This document shows, one piece after another, positions 37,806-51,100 of a DNA stretch of 64,000 nucleotides (its first letter is position 1; each line of letters starts with the position of its first letter). A program made the position numbers and the translations under genes. The notes below the pieces were generated by a model. The model ran no database searches and was not told where the DNA came from. It saw nothing but the letters and a program-made list of their open reading frames with translations. The DNA comes from Chromobotia macracanthus (taxonomy: Eukaryota > Chordata > Actinopteri > Cypriniformes > Botiidae): the NCBI GenBank assembly GCA_036877525.1, contig JAZGTH010000002.1, forward strand, positions 15,221,501 through 15,285,500. The letters are read 5' to 3'.

Positions 37806-39410
37806 TTAGGCACCCACAAAGTGATTGCTGGTATGTGTCAGGGGAGGACCTGTGAAGAGCAAAGTTAATCTGTTAACCCGTGTGCTACGGAAATGATAAC
37901 AGAAGACTGAGATGAGGAGTAACATCTGCTCCTGAACTCATGAGAAAGCAGGAGCTGAGACGGTGTAGATCTGACTGTGGTCATAATGCTGATGACTGGA
38001 GAAACACTCACCTTTAGTGCTGCTCCTCACAGTGCTCACTATAACTGCAGCTGTCATGATAATGAGACACACAGCAATGAAGGAGGCAAAACCAATGTAG
38101 AATGAAGAAACCTTCTCATCATGATCTGAGAGGACAAGGAAATGCAAAAACAATGACAGAGTCTTCGCATGTTTTCATGTTATTGTGAAACAATCACTGA
38201 AAACACCATTAACTAATTTTTACACACCAGCATTATTATAACTGCCACAAAACAGCACACACACAAAACAAACTGATCATTTTAAATGGTTTTTACTGTT
38301 TAAGTGTTTCAAGGTTCTTAAGGTTCAAGGCTAGTTTATAAAGCAAAAACTCCAGTTACCTAAATCAGTTAAATTTAGAAGAACAAGGACAGATTACCTG
38401 AGATCTTATGAACCTGAAGATAGTAAATGTATTTCTCACTGTCCAGAAATGGGATGGATCCATCAAAATGAGCCACACAGGTGAAAGAAACTGGTGGGGT
38501 CACTGTGACCTTAAATAAATTCACATCACATAGAAGGTAGTGAATTTTGTCCTTTCTCTTCAGCATATGGGGATGTTCACTCTCCACACACAGGTCAAGC
38601 AAACAGTCTCTCCATTCATCATACGTACACATCACTATGAAATGTGTTCTGTTCCCCACCTGCTGGTACACTGTAACGTGTGGAGCTATAACACATCAAA
38701 CCAAGTGAGAAGCATTACAAAATCAGTACAAAATTTGGCAGTTTCAGTTGTGCCTCCAATGCGCATCTTTCCAAACCTCCAAATATGTGATACTGATGAG
38801 AATGTTTAAAGAATAGTCGCAGTTTTGTAAAGCAGCACTCTGTAACTTTTGCCTCTCTATATCTTTAAATCCCATGTTACTAAAATGCATAAACATTTAT
38901 GTTTATTGATTTTTAATGTAAAGTTCTTTGAGACTTTTAAATACAGAAAGAAAAGTTTGATAATTATTATATTTGCCTACTTTCCACAGGGTCAAAAGGA
39001 CTGTAGTAATCAGAAAAGTCTGTGATCTGTCCAATAAAAGCAAATACAAGTTAATACCAGACTACAGCATGCTGTAGAAAATAACTACAATATTCAGTCA
39101 AATATATAAAAATACCATTACAAAACTTAATACAATACAGAATAACTTTTGAAAACATAAAATTGTTTAAAGACTCACATCTGCATAAACAGTTGTTTCA
39201 TGACATTTCTCTGGACAAAGGAGAAAGGACAAACAGCAATAATTTAATATATTAAATACTTTCCTAAACTGAATCAAAAAATGATTGATTATATACAACA
39301 TATAGCGATTTATGTCCTATACTGTGAACAATGTAAAGTTAGAAATTACTTATTTACTTACGTAAAGTCAACCAGCTGACCAGCAAAAGAGAATTAAAAC
39401 CAAACTTCAT
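37806..39410 (-). CDS. single Ig-like domain type I membrane protein, unassigned
   Basis: I do not recognise the family. Six exons in transcript order (39362-39410, 39179-39210, 38981-39026, 38398-38685, 38012-38125, 37806-37849) all have GT/AG ends and matching phases and give exactly 190 codons. The product has a signal peptide (MKFGFNSLLLVSWLTL), two tiny exons (QKCHETTVYAD and ITDFSDYYSPFDPVE), and one 96-residue Ig-like exon. That exon has probable disulphide cysteines in IVMCTYDEW and SFTCVAHF, plus three further cysteines and one NRT sequon. A transmembrane helix (FYIGFASFIAVCLIIMTAAV) follows, then a tail of about 20 residues with no ITIM. If the last donor is not used, the tail would read on to a stop at about 37938. 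An immune-type receptor or ligand is plausible but inferred from architecture only. Confidence 0.65.
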
Positions 39411-40223
39411 CTTGCATGAAAACATCTTTAAACACACTGCACAGCAGTTCCACTGCCGCTGCGGCTTATTCCTGAGACAGAAATGGCAGAGCAGAAAGTT
39501 TTGTCTTCCTTATTTGTACAGAAGGTTAAGTGACAAACTTTAAATAGGCATTAAAGTGGTTCACAGTTATTTTATTGGATTTTGTGCGGTTGAAGTCTAT
39601 CAGCTTCACTGTCAAACATTCACAACCATAAAGTTTCAGCTGACACAGTGACCACATGAATTCTGTTTTACCACTAATATATTTAGACAACTTTTCATGA
39701 AACATGGTGTTATCCATTTACCATATAACCACACCTCCCCAATTCAAAAGATAAAGGCAACAATGGAACAATCCTGTCTCAAAACACTTTATTTGGACTT
39801 AATTTCACTGCATCATCATTTCACAGTTGGAGTCATTCACATTCAGATAAGAAAGTAATTTAAAATGTTACAAACACATTGTAAGAGACTGAATTACAGT
39901 GTAGCAGGTCTGATGAGCTTCTCTTTTCTAATTCATGGGCTTTATCTGTATGTGTGACCTCTGACCAGTGCTGATAATAAACCAGTGCTGATGTACATGC
40001 AGCGTCATGATGGGTGGATGAATGTGCAGTTCTGGGATGAACAAGTAAAGTGGATGTATGTCAGTTTCCATAATGACAACATAATGTATGTCAGCAGTTA
40101 CATCACCGAACAGCAGCAGGTGGCCGGATAATCGTAATTAAAATGGCAAACAGATAAAAACAGATACAACATAAAAAGTTTGACAAGCACGCACTGCACA
40201 CACACACAGATCTAGGGCTGTAC
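39411..40223. other. intergenic, no gene seen
   Basis: No supported exon. The later exons expected for the ssuh2 relic, which would lie here on the minus strand, were not found. Confidence 0.4.
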
Positions 40224-41577
40224 CTGCTGTAATATGAGTGAGGTCTTGAACGAATTTCACCTGATGTTCTCTCACTAAACGCTCAGACGCTTGTGCAACA
40301 GACATGTCACTGGATATAACTACAATAAACACACACACAGCTAATGAGCTTCATATGGCAAAAAACACACCACAGCGATACAGCTACACTCTTCTATGTG
40401 TGTGTACGTCTGTCTGTATGTCACTGTGCTCACCAGGTACTGGGCATCTTTAAAGAGCTCCTTCCCTCAGACACTCTCCAGGTTACACACCTTCAAACCA
40501 CTCGACTGCTGCGCTACATAATCATTCTTCCTTCTCAGTGCTCCTGAAATGGTCAAACTGATTCAGTATATTGGGAACAATTTGAATAACCTGTAATTTC
40601 ACATTTTCTACACTAGTCTGTGCAAATCTCGCTGTTGTAATGCTACAGTGGTTCTAAGGCATTTCTTTGTGTCTGACAAGGTCTTCTGAGTGTGTGTTAG
40701 TGCATCGTCATACACACGGTGGATTCTAGAAAGAGCCCAACCTAGATTTCTTATGATATTCTTGACCCTAGACAAGAGGTTTCTACTTAAATATAAAGTT
40801 ATGGGATTTTAACCAATAACCAAAACTCCTTATGTATGAGCAATACTTACTAATGATGTTTTCCTTAGCAAACACTACTAAAGCGTTATACAGATCATAC
40901 CATTTAACACTGAGACTGATGAAGACCAGCAGTTGTCTCTTCCCATGACAGGTTTTACACTCACAAGTGCTTCTGCCTCCGCATGAACTACAGCTGAAAG
41001 AGGCCAAACAACAATTCACTTCAGATTCACATTCAGGAGCTGCATTAGAAAATTTTAAAGCATTCTCAATTCACGTCTGAATGATCGAAATACGTACTAA
41101 ATAAAACCAATGCAGGAGATTTCTTTATTTCATTTAAACAATCTAGAAATAAGACATGCAGATTCAGCTCATAGAGTTTGCCTTACTTCCAAGACACAAG
41201 TGACAGATGCTCTGAAATATATAAGTAAATAATAAGCTGACGTACTGAATGCCAGTCCTGCCGGCAGGTTTAGATACAAGTACTTGCATTTAGTATTTTC
41301 AGACAGCAAATTTTATATGAATCCTTTTGAGAAGTCTTTGAGATCTAAAAGGTAAATAAAACACTTCTGAAACCTTTACAGTTTGTTGGTGTTTCCTGCA
41401 GAAATATTCAGACAGTATTTGATTAATAATAATGATCTGTTGTTTTTGTTTGAACCTTGACTGAGGAGGTGTAAGGCGCTCTGATGGTCTGCTTGTGATC
41501 CTGAAAGAACGCTGGAGGTTCAGCAGGAACCTGCCACAGCGCTGGGGCGGACTGGACACCAGCATCCACGGGCTGCC
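40224..41577 (-). pseudogene. ssuh2: decayed SSUH2 homologue
   Basis: SSUH2 is a DnaJ-type zinc-finger-like protein of poorly known function. Five exon-like blocks in transcript order match it: 41456-41577 (ALWQVPAEPPAFFQDHK, APYTSSVK), 41187-41211 (ICHLCLG), 40901-40993 (CSSCGG, CKTCHG, then QLLVFISLSVKW), 40434-40543 (VAQQSSGL, GKELFKDAQYL) and 40224-40319 (ASERLVREHQVKF). The CxxC zinc-finger pattern survives. The 40434-40543 block has a frameshift after WSTEKEE and an in-frame TGA before GKELF. Exon phases also clash between the second and third and between the fourth and fifth blocks. N-terminal and C-terminal exons were not found. Retained splice sites argue for a degraded gene copy, not a retrocopy. 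Confidence 0.75.
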
Positions 41578-42621
41578 CTGCCAGACAGAGAGAGCAGAAC
41601 GCTTTTCTGTTTAAAGCTTCACTGGTGAAGAACAGATTTCACAGTAGAGTGACCTGAAGATTGTAAATATTGTAGTTATGTGGTGCTTTAAAACATTTCT
41701 GTTTGTTTAAGCAATCTAACATGTCAGATTGTGTCTCAACCAAAGGCATGAGTTTGGGGGTGTGGGTTCCTTTATGTCTGAACAACTTGTAGTGCTTTAC
41801 AACAAGCAAGCTTTGCAATTACTTTACAAGCTTTATGGTTTTAAGCAGGCAGGTGTATCCCCTGAGAATGAGGAATGATTATTTGTGTAAGTCTGTCTGG
41901 TGTTACTGATGACGCACAGAGACACACTTCACCGTTAAATGAGTGAAAATCCTGTCATCATATTCTTCCCTTCAGGCCTTTTGAAACCTGACTCACATTC
42001 TTTCTTTTGTGCAGCGCATGAGAAGATAATTACAAAACAATTCTCAACTTCTCTTTTTCATAGACTGAAAGTGAAGGAAAACCACAGCTTTGGCACGATT
42101 TAACATTTCACAAAGAAAGTAACAGGCATTGTAATATTTCCATTTTTGGCTGAAATACTCCTTTAAGCAAAAGCTTAAACCATGAGGTTTAACGTTTCTT
42201 AAAGGTTTAGACACTGAACTGAGTACCAGTGTAAGGCTCCTGACTCCATTTAGATGATCTGGACTCTGTGAAGGTCTCCATACGACAGAGATGGAGATAG
42301 AGATCTCCTCAGAGATGGAGAAAGATCAATACACACGTGACCTTTACAGAAGACACGCACCTTTTCAAAAAGGTGTGTGGTGCAGTTTTTCATCAAATTC
42401 TCTTCCCACAGGCCACCAACCAACAGACACATTTATGCGTTGCAGTAATCTGACAGTCAGTTGAGATCATAGAACACTTCACAAATATACAAAGAGAACC
42501 AGCAGAAGATGAAGGACACATCCAAACTGTGCAGCTCTGACAGGTTTCAGGAAAACAGCGAAACATAAGAAGCTTAAAAGTCACTTTGGTTATACAATCT
42601 GGCTATCAAAGTGTTTCATAC
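41578..42621. other. no supported gene
   Basis: Expected 5' exons of the ssuh2 relic are not recognisable here. Only short, unsupported open frames occur. Confidence 0.35.
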
Positions 42622-42708
42622 CCAAACTGTATATGAACGAAACCACATCAGTCTGATAACACACTGACATCACTGTAAGAAATGCAGCCAGTATGACAAT
42701 GACTCCAG
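42622..42708 (-). other. possible membrane-spanning exon
   Basis: A minus-strand block with an acceptor (CTTTCAG) and donor (GTATGA) encodes AGVIVILAAFLTVMSVCYQ followed by about ten residues, a good transmembrane helix. No partner exon gives a convincing continuation and the family is not recognised. It may be a remnant or chance. Confidence 0.2.
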
Positions 42709-43556
42709 CTGAAAGTATGAGCATCTTGACACAGGCATGTATAAGTAACATGTCAGAGGTGTGTGTGTTTAAGGTAAGAGTTGTTGCATTGTGTTGAATC
42801 ATTGTATAGAGATGTAACCATGTTCAGGCACAGGCATCAGTACAGACGGCATCGAGGTGGAAGATACCCACCTGTGATAAAAACACATCACTAGGAAAAG
42901 CCATACTGTGATCAGAACATTTACATGTGTGTCTGAGATAAAGAGCAAAAATTATAGTATAGAAAACATTTTAGTTCAGCTTAGTTGGTAGCAACCATTG
43001 ATAAAATTCAGTTTCAATGTCGTGAATGGATCTTTACTGTACATTTAAATATATACAAATACTATATACTATACAAATACATATTCACCATTGAAATATT
43101 TAATATCTGAATATGAAAAATGCCTATTTATTTTAATTTTTTTAAGAACTCAATGACTTTATGAATGGTCCATATGAATGGTTCAGAAGCTGATGAAGTA
43201 CTTATTAAAACTATTCAAAGTCAAAATATAGAGATAAATCATGTTACATACGAGCTAAATATCAAGATCCAAACAGTATATAAATAGCTTTAATACGTTA
43301 TTTTAGACTTCAGTTGTTCAGACAGCTGCACTTTCTTTTCTTGAGTAACAGAGAGAGACAGAATCTAAAATCAGTGTCTTCTGAGCTCTGTACTGACTGT
43401 ACAGTGTATTTACTGTATTCATTTTGTAACCAAACTGTCTCTGTTGAAAGAAGAAGACCTGCACTGAACTTCTAATGGATTTAATGAAGAAAGGCCCAAA
43501 ACATTGTAATCCTTCATAATGGTGCCTGTGTTGGACCATTCAAATTTCTATTTATT

Positions 43557-43751
43557 TCAGCAGGGGGAAATTATATTTATTGTTGCAATAACAATAGTGT
43601 CTGAACTCGGGAACATGGAGTAAAATAGAAATGAACAAACAGTAACAGTAAACAGTAATATAGCGGAAACGAGCAGCCATGTGAGAGAGTTTGAGAAGAC
43701 ATGAAGATGGTACATGACATCATTCATCTTACCATCTGATCGTCTCAACAT
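43557..43751 (-). other. possible small membrane-protein ORF
   Basis: A 64-codon minus-strand frame with one hydrophobic segment (LTWLLVSAILLFTVTVCSFL). A donor-like GTAAGA sits after the first seven codons. No recognised family and no conservation evidence. Confidence 0.15.
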
Positions 43752-46700
43752 TTGGTTTCTTCATTGTTTACAGCTTCCTGTTGATCAGCATCTGCAGGTG
43801 TGTTATTGAAGGATGAATTATATAGTTGCTGTACTTATTAGGTACTAAACTGTACTATAGTGATGATGAGTCTGTGCCATATTTTTACTTCTTTATATTT
43901 TCTTTCTGTATGTGTTTAATAAGATCAGTTGTCTTGCATACGCTGAGATAGCCTGCAAAACTTGCTTCCAGCCACACGGGGGCGGTATAGTGTCGCCAAA
44001 ACACATGATGTGAAATGAACTACATTATATAATATATTTGTGCTCAAACACTGGAAACCTGCTTGTCTTGACACAAACCTGTGTGTGGAGAATAGGAACC
44101 CTGGAGCCAGACGATGGACTATTGGCAATTGATAATGTACGACTGGAAACTGTGAAGTGGACGAGGCCATGATGATCCTCCAGCATGCTGAGGGGATGAT
44201 CAAACTGCACATTCAGAAAGATGAAGATAACTTCATGAGTGTGTGTTGTAGATACAGTCACACTCAGGGTCAAAAAACACTCTGATCATAAGTGTCAAAG
44301 TGCCAGTTATCTGGTAATACGTTTTTTTCAGGGTCGCTTTATATATTTTTAATTTTAAGACCTGAATACCAGTGGCCAGTCAGAAATTCTCTGAGAACTG
44401 GAGGTGATTATAATCTGAAATCAGAAGTCCAACATTTCTCTATGGGGAAAAGCCCTGCTGTGGTTCTGTGCTACATCAGATGCTGTAGATTGTGTTTTGT
44501 CTGGTTTGCAGGCCACTATGATGTCAGGCAGTACATTTGGGAGAAGATTCATAGATACTCTGGTTTGGTTTTGTTAAATTTCATGATTTTATGATTAGTA
44601 CAAAACCGTTCTAACTTTGCTTCTGAACGTTTACCTGGTGAATTATGGGCGGACATGTGATTGATCACAGAAGCCGGAGGGCAGCTGCAGCTGGTTATTA
44701 ACATAAACCCTTTCGCTCAGGCACATATTTGGCCACCTAAAGACTGCGATACTTCTGAAACACCTCCTGTGGTTTCTGCACAACATCTGAAACGAGTTTC
44801 AGAGGTCAGAGATGATTTTTAGACTATGCTCCACAGAAACACACAGCACAATGTTTGTATTCACAGAAATGATTCTCACACTCTCTCTCAGTCTCAGTGT
44901 CAGTAACATGCTGTTTTAATTTTCAATCTCAGCTGAGTTTCATGTTTTTCACAATTTAGGGCCCAGTGCTGCTTTTTTATTCATCCCACACTAGTTGTTA
45001 CATTGACCTACAACAAACATTTGTAAGTCACATCTTTAGAGTTTATTTTAAGCACTTAAAGATGGACATGAGTTTGTTTTTGTTCACAAAGTGGCACAAA
45101 ACCTTAAATCATGCAGACGGTTCATCAGTTACACAAGACGGTTTTATTTCTGTGTATAAATTGCACATACACGTTTAGATTCTGCTGTCAGTGTGAATGC
45201 TTTGATAATCCAGATCTGCAGGTTCTTACAAAGACAAACATCACATGTCGACTGTTATGATGATACGTATTCTACTGATAAAATAAAATCATGACAGTAT
45301 GACAATTCAAAGAGAGACGCTACATAGATATAAAGCTCACCACACACACACAACACACACATCATGAGTGACGTTTTGATTTTCAGGGGTTTGGTAAAAG
45401 TGTCATTTTGTTTACCATGAGACGTTTTACAGTTTTATGGCTTAACATATGTATTCCTAAGAACCACAATTTTAGCTGATTGGAAGTCCTTGAAAGGAAT
45501 TTGTTTTAAAAGTAACTTTTAAAACGTGATTGTTCTCTGTATTTTACCCACAATCCTCTGTTCTATGTATCCTTTTCCTGTATAATGGATGTTAATAATG
45601 GAGTCACAGATAACGTGTATTTATTAATTTTGGATTGGAAATCATTTTTCAGCTTTCTGTGTTAAGATTATATTAGTGTTTATGGAAGAGGGGTGTTGCG
45701 ATCTGTCGCTCCGCTGCACGTGTCAGACAGAACAGATTCAGGGGTTTGAATCTGTCGACAGCACTGACACAGTGTGCCGATGAGCTGTCGCACACCTCAC
45801 TGCTCTGTTTAAAACAAGAATGCAAAGCTGCCTGACACGGCTCTTTATTTTAGTCCTCGGGTGGAATCTGAAGGAAACGTGATGCTTTGAGTGTGAATTT
45901 AATATTAATGGCTAGTACAGATTCAACCGCAAAGTCACAGCGACACATTTCCTTCATACTGAACCAAACAAGGGCATCTGCAGACTAAATCTGACCTTTC
46001 ATCCCCAACAAATACAATACAGCTGGTTTTGGAAGTTTCTTTTTTACAAGCTTGTTCAAGTCAACATTTTATTGTATAATGTCACATCTTTCTGTCAAAC
46101 GTGACATTAACAGATTGTTTGTGAAACCGCAGCACACAGAGGAGGTTTATCAGACCGGGACATGGAGGAGAAGCTTCATGTATCACTGGTAATGCTGCTT
46201 TTCATATATTAGTTTTTGTTTTTATTGCTGTGACTCCTAATTAATGCTAATTCTGGAATTAAATTACTGTGTTAATTATTGTCAATGTTAGAAAGTTTGT
46301 ATTAACAATAACTAAAAGCAATGACTAAACAACCATTTTACTTTTGGTTTCCCATAATGCACATGGTCTACACAAAAAACTGCCAGAAAGAAAGAGAAAT
46401 TTTAGAGACAGATATAAATAAATCTTGATTTAAAAACCTTTTATAAAATGTTATACATTTTTGATTTTATGTTGAGTTTAAAGAGAATACACCTGTCATC
46501 TGAACACATCAAAACAGACAACACATACAAAGATCAGACATTTTTTATTTCATATCTGAAAGATGCAATATTCATCTTGTATGTCTCACAAAACTACTTT
46601 GGTTGTGCAAGATTTTTTTGTTTAATCAAGTTACAGCCAAATAAGTAAACCATTGAAAAATGTTATCTTGATTTTCTTGTTTTAACCTTACAATATATTC

Positions 46701-48195
46701 CAGCTAAAACTATAATAAAAAATGGACAAAGCCACCTGTTAACAAATATTGCACATAGCAAGTTGTATTAGGCTCACACTAATCAATGTTTAAATATACG
46801 TTTCTGTATATATTCAGAAAACATGTATCAGGTAGAGTATAAAATAACTAAATACAAAAGGCAAATTTTAGGTAAATAAAATACTAAAAAAAGGAACAAA
46901 CACAAGGAACAAACACTTGCTTAGTGAACAGTGAGCGGCTGAGAGAGGTGTGTGTTGGGAGAAAACAGGACAGAGGCTTTAGCTAAATCTAGACAGGTTC
47001 ATGGGTCAAAGGTCAGGTCGATGATTTGATGTGGACAAAGACAATGGGGTATTGATAGAGAAATGGGGGTCTGAGGTTAAGGACACAGGGGTATTATGAG
47101 GGGCAGTTCTTTGCTGTTGGTGATTAGCTTGAATATTTCAGAGTTTTAAGGCTCAGTTAAAGAGACAGTTGTTAAAGAGAGTTTTGGGTCCGAGAGGGAG
47201 CTGGCAGTGTCTCTGTGCAAGAATAAAAGCCCAGGCCTGCAATAATCCTGAAAGCTAATGACTATTACAGCGCTGAGCGGTTTGGCTTTACTGGATCATG
47301 TGACATACAGAGGCATCCAAAAGTCTGAGACCACATGGACATTTTAAATTCTAGAATGGCCCTGCAGAGTGTTAATACACAGAGATCTTAGATCTCATCT
47401 TACGTTTAGAACAGAGCTTCAAATGATATTTATATTAAACAGCTGCCTACTATAATAAATTAACACAGTGTGTGTGTTTGCCTGTGTTGTGTGTGTGCTT
47501 GTGTGGGTGTGTGATGGCAGTGATCAGGAGAGTTTAACAGACATTAATGAAGGGTTTGATTACAGTGTTATTGTGTGTAAATGTGAGCATTTGTATGTAA
47601 AGCACAGATCCACCTGAAGTGAAGGTACATTCATTTTCCTCAAGACAAATAACATAACAAACCTCATTGTACAAGTTACAGTCACAACCACTGACAGACA
47701 TTATTATGGCGATAAATGTCACATGTACTTTGCTGCTGTCTTGGGAATTTTCCTAAAAATGAAGCTTTAACTCTTCACAGGCAACTCTCACATTAGACTA
47801 ACTGTGTTTTCACCAGGCGTGATGTTGATATCTTCCAACGGTTCCATTTATTGTATTGTAAATGTAAAAGTAGCTTTTATTATTTGTCACTTTCCCACAT
47901 CACACACTAGTTAGCACACAGTGGATCAGCACACTACAGACTGAACAGACTGTCCCAGACAGCTACACACAACAATCTCAGCATTAATGCTGATACCAGT
48001 GATTACAATAAGAAAAATCCTACACGGCAAAAATCTTATATGGATATAAGATCGTTCTTTATAATGTTAATAAAAACTTAACTAGAAGTGTATTAGCACA
48101 GAGAGAAAGAGAGAGGACGAGAAATGGGCGAGACAGGGGATCTCTCACAGGAGAGGAAAAGTGAGGGAGGATACAGGAATCTCTCTTAGAGAGTG
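43752..48195. other. gene-poor region before slc6a6 3' end
   Basis: AT-rich with short microsatellites (for example (CA)n near 45340). It contains the 45688-45800 hairpin and, near 48195, the slc6a6 3' UTR. Several minus-strand AATAAA hexamers lie below 47880, so poly(A) choice is unresolved. Confidence 0.35.
45688..45800. repeat. about 110-nt imperfect hairpin
   Basis: Inner arms ACAGATTCA and TGAATCTGT flank a 5-nt GGGGT loop. The pairing continues outward with GTGTCAG/CTGACAC and GGTGTTGCGA/TCGCACACC, with small bulges. The length and near-continuous pairing resemble a pre-miRNA, but a folded transposon remnant would look similar. I recognise no known miRNA seed. Confidence 0.5.
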
Positions 48196-51100
48196 TCACA
48201 TTGTGGTTTCTACAATAGTGTGGGTGTGTTTGGTAAGGTTGTGGATGCCATTGGGGTCTAGAGGGTGGAGCAGCTCGCTGTTTTTCACATTGTACTCCTT
48301 CGGACGAGAGCTTGCGCCCCCTTTAACTGGAGCAGCCACAGCTTTGATCCGCTACACACAATACATTCATTTATTAAAGCACATGCATTCAAGATCGTTA
48401 TAAAAATGAGCTCTGCACCAGTCACAACTGACCAATCACAATCAAGCCCTGTTATTCGCTGCTGTTCAAATGATAATCATTATACAGTATATATCTCTCG
48501 TACAAATATAATCATTAATGCCACTAATATCTCTGAAAGACTCTTTGTACCTTAAATGAATGTTAAACATATGATCTCACCTCTATCAGGGAGCCGTCTG
48601 ATTGGATGATTTTAATGACAACCATCATCGGGATGCAAATCATAGAAGTTAGTGCAAGAGCCCAACCCAATCCAATCGACCAATCAGGATACTCGTACAG
48701 CTTGTTATAGGTGAGTGGCTTGTACTTCACCAATGAAAAGACAAAACAACCCTAACACAGAAAGACAGCAAAACCTGATGTAGCAGCTGGTCACATGACT
48801 GGTGAAAAACACACACAGACACTCTTACCACACAGAGGACAGGTGTTATCACCATCCAACTCCATTTCATCCAAACACTCGGTCTGTAGCCAATCATCTC
48901 CTCTATAGCATCATAGAAATTATCAGCCCCTACAAACACATACAGTATATCTTATGTCTTAAGTTCATAACATTAACTATCATTAACATTCCTAGCTCAC
49001 AGGAAACATTCTCATAGTGTTGGCTCATGTTCTCTTTCAAAGTTATTAAAACCATTCTTGCAGTAACATTAGTAGAACTTTAAGAAAGTTATATATCATA
49101 TATTCTAAAACATTATTCTTACGTTGTTAGTGGAATGTTTTAAAAATGTTACAGTTAAATAAATGTTTGAATAACATTACTCTAACCAAGCAATAATGTT
49201 AATACACTGTCTAAACTTTTTAAACATTCCTAGAACATTAAGAATAACATTTTTAGCATTTTTGTTACTTATTGGAAACATTAGGGAAATGTTCTTACAA
49301 CCTAAAATTGTTCTCTGGGTTGCCACTAATGTATGTCTGTTGTTTATCATTTATAATTTAAGCATCTTTTTGTGAAACGTTAAGATTAAGCTCGTCCTTC
49401 TTCTAAAAATAAATGATACTTGTTTTTTCCATGCAGTGACATGTATATATTTGGCACTTAAATGTCTAAATTTGTGTAGTGTGTTCTGCATGATTTAATC
49501 ATTACAGGCCTTAAAACTCCAGAGAAACATTTCTGGAAAATTTTCCCCCCAGAGCAGAACATGTGAGATAGTTTCATGTGGAGTCACTCCTGACTGAAAG
49601 AGTGAGCTACAGTAATCCCAGCCTGATGTGATTATATAAAACTAAATAAGATTATATCAGATTAATCCCAGATTAACACTGTCGATTAACTCCTTCCTAA
49701 CGTCTTTTTTCAAGAGACACCCAGTAGAACAGACAGTGTGTTTGTGTGTTTACAGTGTTTGATTACATGACTCCTCTGACACAAATAATTGTGGAGCCAG
49801 ATACATTCTGTTTGTAACTGCTAGTATTGGCTGCTTGTCGAGCACTTTTGTGCTTACCGTAAACCCAGGCTACCGCAACACATTCAAAGAATGCAACCCA
49901 GAGAAGACAAACGCCGCTGGCTGCGTAGTAATCAAACAGCTGAAAGACGTACATGCCACCCTAAGGAAGACAGAAAAGCATTCAGCATTCAGCTGCTGCA
50001 GGAAGAGACACATAAATCCGCTTCTCTCTCTTACTTTAGTGACCATGGTGAGTCCCAGCAGGTAACTGATGACGCAGACCACAGCGATAAAGATTTCTCT
50101 CCGGTATCCCTTCCTTAGGAGGGACGGGTACAGATCCACCAGAGATGTGATCTGACCCTCCACTTCTACAAACTGAGGACAGAACACACACACACACACA
50201 TTTATTGGAACAACAAAATTGAAAGAATGAAAAAATATTGAATAACGTTCTTATAACCAAAAAGTAATGTTAACAAAAAGTCTAAAAAATGATTGTGAAC
50301 GTTCCTTGGCATCTGCCAAATGCATAAATATAAATGATGTAAACACACCAGCTAGCAACCGCCAGGTGGATTAATCACAGTAAATGTGAAAACACCTTTA
50401 GCTTAATGACAGACAGCTCTGTTGAGTGTTTGCCTGTGTGTGTGTGTGGAAAGGAAATGTGATCCAGTACACGTTGGCTTTTTTAGTAAGTCATATGAGA
50501 CTGGAATAACTTCAGCATCTCATTATGTGTGTGTGTGGGTATGTGTGTGTGCGTGCAGGTGTGTGTGGGGGTGTTTGTGGGAGGCACTTAATATAACACT
50601 GTAATTCTTCAGTTTTGGCTCTCGGTGAGTGAGAGATGATGTTTCACATCAGGACTGAGGGCTATGCTGTAGAGTTATGCTAGCTTAGCTCTCTCTATGT
50701 TTGTGATTCCAACCCCACACGCCTGTATGTCACCCCCCCATAGCAATATTATACTGCTCAGCTGCGGCTCTTTACAGCTCACCTAAGAGTTATCACTGTT
50801 GTTTTAAGTGTTACCTTTGTCTCCAATGTAAAGTTCTTAAGGAGAAAACAAGCTGTAAAATTTTTAAATTGCTGCTTAATACATTCATGTAGACATCAAG
50901 ATTTCTTGTGATGTGTATATATGTGTCAAAGGTTACGTAGCTTGTAAGGCATTACTAGATCTGAAGTCCTTTAAAATCTAACCTGACTGTCTAGTCCCAG
51001 CAGCAGAAGCATTATGAAGAAGAGTATTGCCCAGACCGTTGGCAGCGGCATCATGGTTACAGCCTTCGGGTAGGCGATGAAGGCCAGACCAGGACCTGAG

